Assembly (NCBI GenBank): GCA_028342535.1
Contig: JAOLWQ010000004.1
Span: forward strand, 37,390 to 101,389
Source: Methylophilaceae bacterium
GTDB lineage: Bacteria > Pseudomonadota > Gammaproteobacteria > Burkholderiales > Methylophilaceae
Direction: 5' to 3'
Length of the DNA stretch: 64,000 bases
Part shown: in pieces, positions 57,907-64,000 of the stretch
Numbering within the stretch: the stretch's first letter is position 1
Layout of the letters: every line of letters starts with the position of its first letter
Position numbers and translations under genes: made by a program
Notes under the pieces: generated by a model
The model's database searches: none
What the model was told of the DNA's origin: nothing
Seen by the model: only the letters and a program-made list of their open reading frames with translations

Positions 57907-60144
57907 ATGTCAAAAAAGAAAATCAAAATAAGGGATAATGATCCCGAGTCTGAACGAGAGATAAATTTGTATGATAATCCAATTCCTAGTCGGGAATTGA
58001 TTCTTCAAGTTATGTCGGAACATGGCATTCCAATAAATAAAAAAGAGTTACTTGAAATTTTAGAAATTAAAGATGATGAAATAGCTATTATTGAAAAGCG
58101 ATTGAGAGCAATGGCTCGGCAAGGACAAATTTTAATTAACCGAAAAAATGTTATTTGTATTTCGGATAAGCTTAACTTAATTGCTGGAAGAGTTTCAGGC
58201 CACCCTGATGGATTTGGATTTCTTATACCAGAAGATAAAACACAGAATGATATCTTTTTAACCCCTAGAGAGATGAGCCAAGTATTCAACAATGATCGAG
58301 TGATGGTCCAAGTTACTGGCCTCGATCGAAAAGGAAAGATGGAGGGGAAAATTGTTGAGGTATTAGAGAGGGTTAATGAGGTATTAGTCGGTAGGGTTGT
58401 TCAGTCCCAAGGAGTAACTATTGTAGCTGCTGAAGACAAACGAATCTGTCAGGATATTTTAATACCCTATGAGTCTGATATGAAAGCAAAAGTTGGTCAA
58501 ATTGTCGAGGTAGAAATAACCACTCAGCCTAGTTTTAAATCTAAACCAATGGGAAAGGTAATTAGCATTCTTGGAGATTATAAAGATAGTGGAATTGAGA
58601 TTGAAATTGCTTTAAGAAAGCATAGCCTACCATATGAGTTTAAAAAAAGCGTTCTTGATGAAGCTAATAAATTCTCTCCTGAGGTAAGGCCATCTGACTT
58701 TGAGGGTAGGAAAGATCTTAGAGATTTAGCATTGGTAACTATTGACGGAGAGACAGCTAAAGATTTCGATGATGCAGTCTATGCTGAGCATAATGGGGAA
58801 AATTGGCGCTTAGTAGTAGCAATAGCTGATGTTAGTTCTTATGTAAAATCATCAAGCGAATTAGACCTTTCAGCGGCTGAAAGAGGTAATTCTGTTTATT
58901 TTCCTAGAAGAGTAATTCCAATGTTACCAGAAGCACTTTCAAATGGACTATGTTCTTTAAAACCAAATGTTAATCGACTTTGTATGGTTTGCGATATGGT
59001 AATAAGTGAAAAAGGAAAAGTATTATCCTATGAGTTTTATCCTTCAGTAATGAATTCTAAGGCAAGACTAACTTATACAATAGTTGATAAAATTTTAAAC
59101 CATGATGACAAGATCCTAAAAAATGAATTTAGTACCATTGTTCCTGATCTAGAAAATTTAAAAAAGCTTTACCTAATAATGCTTAGTGAAAGAGAAAAAA
59201 GAGGTGCTTTAGAGTTTGATTCCACAGAGACAACCATTGTGTTTAACGATCAAGGAAAAATTGATTTTATTAAACCAATCTTTAGGAATGAAGCACATCG
59301 AATAATCGAAGAATGTATGCTGGCTGCTAACGTGTGCGCAGCTAAATTTTTAATTGATGATAATATTGACGGACTTTTCCGAAATCACGAATGCCCTTCT
59401 GAAGAGAAGCTCGAGAATTTAAGAAATTTTCTAGCTGAATTTGGTTTCTCACTCCAAGGAGGCAATAAGCCGACCCCTAAAGATTATAGAAATCTAGTTG
59501 AGCAGGTATCAAAGCGACCAGAAGCACATCTCTTACAAACGGTTTTATTAAGATCAATGCAGCAAGCTGTTTACAGCAACAAGAATTTGGGACATTTTGG
59601 ACTAGCTTATGATGCTTATACACATTTTACTTCTCCAATAAGACGATACCCTGACCTTATTGTTCATAGAGCAATCAAAACTAAATTGCTAAACAAGCCA
59701 TTTAAATTAAAAGATATAACAAAGATTGCAGAACATTGTTCTGGAACTGAAAGAACTGCAGATGAGGCGACGCGTGATGTCGAATCATGGCTCAAGTGTT
59801 ACTTTATGCAAGACAAAGTTGGTCAAATTTTTGAGGGAACAGTTGCAGGCGTTACTGGTTTTGGCCTCTTTATTGAATTAGATGAGGTTTATATTGAAGG
59901 TTTGCTTCATGTTACTGAGCTCGGAAATGATTATTTTACTTATGATAAAGGTAAGCATGCAATCATAGGTGAGAGAACTAACTTATCCTATCGTTTAGGA
60001 GATAGGTTAAAGGTTAAGGTGGTAAGGGTTGACCTAGAAACAATTAAAATTGATTTTGCTTTAGAGGGTATAAAAGCGAAACCTAAAACTATTAAATCGA
60101 AAAAGAAAAAATCTAATCATTTAAAGAAAGCTAAAAGAAGATGA
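57907..60144 (+). CDS. rnr: Ribonuclease R
   Basis: A 3'-5' exoribonuclease that degrades structured RNA. The 745-residue protein has an N-terminal helix-turn-helix (about 25-85), cold-shock domains (about 90-235; GRVSGHPDGFGFLIPED), the RNB catalytic domain (about 265-600; AKDFDDAVYAE with metal-binding aspartates; HFTSPIRRYPDLIVHRAI), an S1 domain (about 645-725; GQIFEGTVAGVTGFGLFIELDEV, shown in part) and a Lys-rich tail. The stop overlaps rlmB by four bases; rnr-rlmB is a classical pair. Confidence 0.97.
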   Translation: MSKKKIKIRDNDPESEREINLYDNPIPSRELILQVMSEHGIPINKKELLEILEIKDDEIAIIEKRLRAMARQGQILINRKNVICISDKLNLIAGRVSGHPDGFGFLIPEDKTQNDIFLTPREMSQVFNNDRVMVQVTGLDRKGKMEGKIVEVLERVNEVLVGRVVQSQGVTIVAAEDKRICQDILIPYESDMKAKVGQIVEVEITTQPSFKSKPMGKVISILGDYKDSGIEIEIALRKHSLPYEFKKSVLDEANKFSPEVRPSDFEGRKDLRDLALVTIDGETAKDFDDAVYAEHNGENWRLVVAIADVSSYVKSSSELDLSAAERGNSVYFPRRVIPMLPEALSNGLCSLKPNVNRLCMVCDMVISEKGKVLSYEFYPSVMNSKARLTYTIVDKILNHDDKILKNEFSTIVPDLENLKKLYLIMLSEREKRGALEFDSTETTIVFNDQGKIDFIKPIFRNEAHRIIEECMLAANVCAAKFLIDDNIDGLFRNHECPSEEKLENLRNFLAEFGFSLQGGNKPTPKDYRNLVEQVSKRPEAHLLQTVLLRSMQQAVYSNKNLGHFGLAYDAYTHFTSPIRRYPDLIVHRAIKTKLLNKPFKLKDITKIAEHCSGTERTADEATRDVESWLKCYFMQDKVGQIFEGTVAGVTGFGLFIELDEVYIEGLLHVTELGNDYFTYDKGKHAIIGERTNLSYRLGDRLKVKVVRVDLETIKIDFALEGIKAKPKTIKSKKKKSNHLKKAKRR

Positions 60145-60881
60145 GCACTGATCAAATAATTTATGGCTTCCATTCTATTACTAGCCATATAAGAATGAAC
60201 CCTTTATCTATAAAAGAAATTTTTATTGATGAATTTAGGACTGATGGTCGAGTCAATGATTTGATGAAACTAATTGGAACGCATCAAATTAAATATCATT
60301 TATCTAGCAAAGATAGGTTGGATGGTTTTATTTCAAACCAAAAACATCAGGGTGTTGTAGCAATAATTCGTGAAGTAAAAAATAAGCATGTAACAATTGA
60401 AGACATTTTAGAAACTGATAAATCAGACCCTTTTTTGTTCTTAATATTAGATGGAATTGAAGATCCTCATAACCTTGGGGCATGTTTTAGGGTTGCAGAT
60501 GCAATGGGTGTTGATGCTATAGTTTGCCCAAAAGACAATGCTGTTGGATTAAATTCTACCGTTAGAAAGGTTGCATCTGGAGGTGCTGATTCAGTCCCAT
60601 TTGTGGTTGTAACTAATCTTGCTAGAACAATAAGATACTTAAAAGAGAAGGGTGTATTTATTTATGGTACAGATGACCATTCCGAAATAACATTAAATCA
60701 GGTTAGCTTTGATGGATCAATAGCTCTTATCATGGGCTCGGAAGGTAAAGGAATGAGGCGTCTTACTAAAGAGCTATGTGATGATATTTTTTCAATTCCT
60801 ATGCTAGGTTTAGTTGAAAGCTTAAATGTCAGCGTTGCCTCGGGTATATGTTTATATGAGATTAATCGACAAAAAAAATAA
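60141..60881 (+). CDS. rlmB: 23S rRNA (Gm2251) 2'-O-methyltransferase
   Basis: The 246-residue SPOUT enzyme has an N-terminal substrate-binding domain (about 5-80) and the knotted SAM domain with NLGACFRVADAMGVDAIVCP (about 109-128), IMGSEGKGMRRL (about 196) and SLNVSVASGICLYE (about 228). It modifies G2251 in the peptidyl-transferase P loop. Translationally coupled to rnr. Confidence 0.95.
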   Translation: MSTDQIIYGFHSITSHIRMNPLSIKEIFIDEFRTDGRVNDLMKLIGTHQIKYHLSSKDRLDGFISNQKHQGVVAIIREVKNKHVTIEDILETDKSDPFLFLILDGIEDPHNLGACFRVADAMGVDAIVCPKDNAVGLNSTVRKVASGGADSVPFVVVTNLARTIRYLKEKGVFIYGTDDHSEITLNQVSFDGSIALIMGSEGKGMRRLTKELCDDIFSIPMLGLVESLNVSVASGICLYEINRQKK

Positions 60882-60888
60882 CTTTAAT

Positions 60889-62433
60889 GTGGAATTTCTA
60901 CATTTCATTATTGCAACTCTAGTCGCAATATTTACAACAGGGTGGATGAGGGTTCATCTAATTCCTTGGGGCCCAGAAATGGATGGCGGCTGGTACACAT
61001 TTATAGCTCAATATTTTTATCAGATGTGGCCGAATATTCCCAGTGAAGTTCCTTTTTCGTTTTATTCGTTAATCACTTCTTGGGTTTATGGAGTAGAAAT
61101 TAATCAATGGATGGCTTTAAGGTGGATTGATTTATGCTTAGCAGTGATAGCATCCATTATTTTTTTCAAAGTCATCATAAAAGAAAGTGCTAGCCTCCCA
61201 TTTACCTTTATTATTTTAATCTCATCATTTTTAATCATGAATAGCATGGTTGTAATTTTTTTTGGTTTTACAAATAGTATTTGGGCATCTTATATTCCTT
61301 TTTTTACTGCGTTACTTATTTCTCAAAATGTAAATAAAGACAGTCATTATATATTTTATTTTATTGGAGGATTGGCAGCGTTAGGAGTTTTACTTAGAGA
61401 GCCACTACTTCCTTATTTTATAATTGGGGCTGTGTCAATTCTTATTGGTTATGGATGGAGGGCTCTTCTAAAATATGCTATTGGTGCAGCCCTATTAGGC
61501 TTACCTATTGTGAGCTTCGCTTTAATGTTGCGAGGATGGGATCTTGTAGGAGTTATTGATGGGTATAGCTATTTAGGTAAGATACTTGTGGACTATAAAT
61601 TAATGATGGCAAACAATCATATCAAAAGCGGGCTACTTATGGCATCAGAATTTTGGTATGGGCTCATCTTGGTTATTGCTTCAATATTTTATATTGCTAA
61701 AACTTTTTTATCAGATAATAAAATAAATTTTGGACGATTTGCATTTTGGCTAGCAATAGCATTAGCGCCAATGATAGAAGCATGGACTAAAGTTGCAGCA
61801 CCATATCACTTTGCCCAATCTATTCCAGGTTTTGTAGGTTTTATTGCTCTGACATGGAAACATTTAAGTTCTAATGAATCTAAAACAACACAACAATTTT
61901 CAATGGTAGTAATTTATTTACTATGTTTTTTAGGTGCCTACTCTAAGCTGAATTTGATTTATAACAACTACACTGATGGAAGAACATTTAAAAATGCATA
62001 CAATCAATTATGGACCGATTCTTATCGAAATCCAGAAACTATAAAAACATCGAGTTTTTTAATAGCAGCTGACGTCATTCGCCAATTATCAAATAAAGAT
62101 TCTACTTTAGCACTCGGTGGGGTTAGCAGCAGTCTTTTATACCCTTTTACTGGATTATTACCACCAACTTATAAGCTTGTAGATTTAAGAGCGCTTTATG
62201 CAAGCCTTGAATTTAATGAAGATCAATTAGTTGATATTTTGAAGAAGCAGAGACCAACAATAATAATGCCAACAAAACAATCATTCCCGGGAATCAAAAT
62301 TTTGTCGAGAGCTATTCAGCGAACTAACTTGTATGAGTTAGTTGCAATTGTTGAATATAGGACTGATCTGAAGGCTTATGATATTTCAGGCGATATATAT
62401 AGATTAAAGAGTTTTGTTAAAAAAGATAATTAA
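60889..62433 (+). CDS. Polytopic membrane protein, GT-C-glycosyltransferase-like layout (unassigned)
   Basis: The product has about ten to eleven transmembrane helices and then a soluble C-terminal domain of about 120 residues. The first loop has EMDGGWYTFIAQYF, an acidic-aromatic pattern as in GT-C enzymes such as ArnT, so lipid-linked sugar transfer or lipid modification is possible but unproven. The start is uncertain: GTG 60889 gives 515 residues and an eight-base gap after rlmB; ATG 60856 or 60826 lie inside rlmB. I prefer 60889. It ends before a bidirectional terminator. It looks like an accessory gene after the conserved rnr-rlmB pair. Confidence 0.75.
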   Translation: MEFLHFIIATLVAIFTTGWMRVHLIPWGPEMDGGWYTFIAQYFYQMWPNIPSEVPFSFYSLITSWVYGVEINQWMALRWIDLCLAVIASIIFFKVIIKESASLPFTFIILISSFLIMNSMVVIFFGFTNSIWASYIPFFTALLISQNVNKDSHYIFYFIGGLAALGVLLREPLLPYFIIGAVSILIGYGWRALLKYAIGAALLGLPIVSFALMLRGWDLVGVIDGYSYLGKILVDYKLMMANNHIKSGLLMASEFWYGLILVIASIFYIAKTFLSDNKINFGRFAFWLAIALAPMIEAWTKVAAPYHFAQSIPGFVGFIALTWKHLSSNESKTTQQFSMVVIYLLCFLGAYSKLNLIYNNYTDGRTFKNAYNQLWTDSYRNPETIKTSSFLIAADVIRQLSNKDSTLALGGVSSSLLYPFTGLLPPTYKLVDLRALYASLEFNEDQLVDILKKQRPTIIMPTKQSFPGIKILSRAIQRTNLYELVAIVEYRTDLKAYDISGDIYRLKSFVKKDN

Positions 62434-62512
62434 TCTCACCTTTTGTTTTTAATCCAAGAGGCTATAAAGTTTTCTTCGCGTTTGAACCCAAGTTAAAATT
62501 TAATATTAAATA

Positions 62513-62541
62513 AAAAAAGCTCAAAGTTATTGAGCTTTTTT
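62513..62541. terminator. Bidirectional rho-independent terminator
   Basis: AAAAAAGCTCAA (62513-62524), loop AGTTA, TTGAGCTTTTTT (62530-62541). With A and T tracts on both sides it can end the rightward membrane-protein transcript and the leftward tRNA-Asn transcript. Confidence 0.88.
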
Positions 62542-62549
62542 GATGAATT

Positions 62550-62625
62550 TGGCTCCCCAACCTGGGCTCGAACCAGGGACACATGGATTAACAGTCCATT
62601 GCTCTACCAACTGAGCTATTGGGGA
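62550..62625 (-). tRNA. tRNA-Asn (anticodon GTT)
   Basis: On the reverse strand the acceptor arms TCCCCAA and TTGGGGA pair, the D arm has AGCTCAGTTGGTAGAGC, the anticodon loop is CTGTTAA (GTT, Asn), and the T arm contains GGTTCGAGCCC. The discriminator is G and CCA is encoded (reverse complement of 62550-62552). Without CCA the tRNA spans 62553-62625, 73 bases. Confidence 0.96.
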
Positions 62626-62670
62626 ATATCTTAGAAAGCGAGCATTTTAGCACAAGAATGTATTTTGATT

Positions 62671-63876
62671 CTAGCCTTCTATCGCTTCTTTAATTCTTAA
62701 TAATGCTTCCTTTAAATTATCCATTGATGTAGCAAAGGATATTCGAAAGTAACCTTTCGCACCAAATGCTGATCCAGGAACAACAGCCACTCCTTTTGTA
62801 TCAAGCAAATATTCACTAAAAGCTATATCATCATTATTTTTTATTTTACCTTTTTTATACAGGCTCTCAATTGCTTTTTTAGCACAAGGAAATGAATAGA
62901 AAGCACCTTGTGCTTTTATACAATCAATTCCGTCAATATCGTTAAATGCATTCACCACAAAAGTATGTCTTTCTATAAATGCTTTAAGCATAGGTTTGAT
63001 ATAAGACTGGTCTCCTAATAATGCAGCCTCTGCAGCAGCTTGAGAAATTGAAGTGGGATTTGATGTGGATTGAGATTGTAATATACCCATAGCTGAGATT
63101 ATTGTTTTAGGGCCAGCAGCAAAACCAATTCTCCAGCCAGTCATCGAGTATGCTTTTGATACACCATTTATAATAATACAACGATTTTTTAATTTTGGTT
63201 GCACCATCAAAATATTGTGGAAAGACTGTTCATCGAGTTTAATATGCTCATAAATATCATCAGTCACTATATAAATATCTGGATATTTTAATAATATGTT
63301 AGACAGTTCCAATAGCTCTTTCTTAGAGTAAACAGAGCCCGTTGGATTAGAAGGAGAATTAATAACTACAAGTTTAGTTTTAGTAGTAATTGATTTTTCG
63401 AGTTGTTCAGAGGTCATTTTAAATGATTGCTCAATGCCACATTTTATTATTAATGGAGAGGCCCCAGTAAGTTCTATAATGTCATTATATGAAACCCAGT
63501 AAGGAGCAGGAACAATGACTTCATCACCGGGGTTTAGTAGCGCTAAAAAAAGATTAAAAATACATTGCTTTCCACCTACACCAACAATTACTTCATTCAT
63601 TGCATACTCAAGATCATTATCACGTTTGAATTTTTTAACTACAGCTTTTTTTAGAGATGGGAGTCCGGAGACAGGAGTATATTTAGTCAATCCAGCTTTA
63701 ATTGCCTTTATGGCTGCTTCTTTTATGAAATCTGGTGTATCAAAATCAGGCTCTCCTGCAGCAAGAGCAATAATATCTCTTCCTTCAGATTTTAATTTAC
63801 CAGCTTTGGCTGTTATGGCAAGAGTTGGAGACTCTTTTATTCGATTGACACAATTAGATAGTATTTTATTAGACAA
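62671..63876 (-). CDS. aspC: Aspartate aminotransferase (class I, PLP)
   Basis: The 401-residue enzyme makes aspartate or glutamate by transamination. Motifs are ALAAGEPDFDTPDFI, VGVGGKQCIFN, NSPSNPTGSVYSKKEL (about 172), VTDDIYEHI and the Schiff-base region INGVSKAYSMTGWRIGFAAG (Lys about 237). The start is TTG at 63876 (MSNKILSNCVNRIKES); an upstream ATG is out of frame and meets a stop. GGAA lies upstream as a Shine-Dalgarno. This is the aspartate-aminotransferase I-gamma group usual in such bacteria. Confidence 0.93.
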   Translation of the reverse strand: MSNKILSNCVNRIKESPTLAITAKAGKLKSEGRDIIALAAGEPDFDTPDFIKEAAIKAIKAGLTKYTPVSGLPSLKKAVVKKFKRDNDLEYAMNEVIVGVGGKQCIFNLFLALLNPGDEVIVPAPYWVSYNDIIELTGASPLIIKCGIEQSFKMTSEQLEKSITTKTKLVVINSPSNPTGSVYSKKELLELSNILLKYPDIYIVTDDIYEHIKLDEQSFHNILMVQPKLKNRCIIINGVSKAYSMTGWRIGFAAGPKTIISAMGILQSQSTSNPTSISQAAAEAALLGDQSYIKPMLKAFIERHTFVVNAFNDIDGIDCIKAQGAFYSFPCAKKAIESLYKKGKIKNNDDIAFSEYLLDTKGVAVVPGSAFGAKGYFRISFATSMDNLKEALLRIKEAIEG

Positions 63877-63976
63877 AATTTATTCCAGACATCATTAAAA
63901 ATTCGATAGTTAATTTTACTTAAATACTCAACAAGTACAAATAAATTTTACTAAATATAAAAATAACATCTATTTT

Positions 63977-63998
63977 AAAAATCTAAAGTAGATTTTTT
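63977..63998. other. AT-rich perfect hairpin at the window edge
   Basis: AAAAATCTA (63977-63985), loop AAG, TAGATTTTT (63989-63997), followed by T. It could be a terminator of a gene beyond the edge or chance in AT-rich DNA; it has only two GC pairs. The rest of 63877-64000 shows nothing I can name. Confidence 0.3.
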
Positions 63999-64000
63999 AA

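Overview
The window is AT-rich, gene-dense bacterial chromosome of about 50 genes, most intergenic gaps being a few bases or overlaps. It best fits a small-genome methylotrophic betaproteobacterium of the Methylophilaceae (OM43 / 'Ca. Methylopumilus' type). The reasons are: PQQ biosynthesis genes (pqqBCDE, the cofactor of methanol dehydrogenases), a formate-tetrahydrofolate ligase, an EF-P of the arginine type seen in Neisseria and Pseudomonas, the betaproteobacterial order leuCDB-asd-fimV-truA-trpFBA-accD-folC-dedD-cvpA-purF-metZ, low GC and strong compaction. I see no insertion sequence, prophage, CRISPR array or rRNA operon. The assignment is inference from gene content, not from a database search.

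Layout. 1-8125: start of a leftward gene at the window edge, efp (+), then a leftward block acs-yhdP-tldD. 8126-10696: intergenic region with a 24-bp perfect palindrome, then a NarL-type sensor kinase/response regulator pair. 10697-12322: EamA transporter (-), a PuuD-N-like membrane protein (+) and a clear terminator. 12342-30620: long rightward block covering arginine (argD, argF, argG), yajQ, leucine (leuC, leuD, leuB), asd, fimV, an orphan EcfT/CbiQ-like membrane protein, truA, trpF-trpB-trpA, accD, folC, a SPOR protein, cvpA and purF. 30621-32047: a structured leader with a SAM-II-like pseudoknot aptamer plus terminator, then metZ. 32139-38989: gyrA, serC (frame broken at a G7 run), pheA, hisC, a DAHP synthase and a terminator. 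39069-43402: pqqB-pqqC-pqqD-pqqE and an MFS exporter. 43432-50707: ferredoxin, then the leftward sulfate-assimilation block (cysI, DUF934, cysH, cysD, cysN, with a TauE-type transporter) and a divergent CysB-like regulator. 50932-57888: fhs, an IMPACT/YigZ gene with no standard start codon, metY, rmuC, moaD-moaE, galU, hpt. 57907-63876: rnr, rlmB, a membrane protein, a bidirectional terminator, tRNA-Asn and an aspartate aminotransferase (-).

How the genes fit together. Most of the window is amino-acid and nucleotide biosynthesis of a prototroph. Sulfate is reduced to sulfide by the cys block; sulfide can enter methionine synthesis directly through metZ and metY. SAM made from methionine can plausibly feed back on metZ through the leader RNA. 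gyrA-serC-pheA-hisC-DAHP synthase is a serine/aromatic operon.

The items most worth a second look are the metZ leader (30663-30870), the serC frameshift (35677-35683), the IMPACT gene with an apparent ATC start (52591), the EF-P loop insertion, the missing pqqA, and a Fe-S-free PAPS-type CysH without a visible APS kinase.
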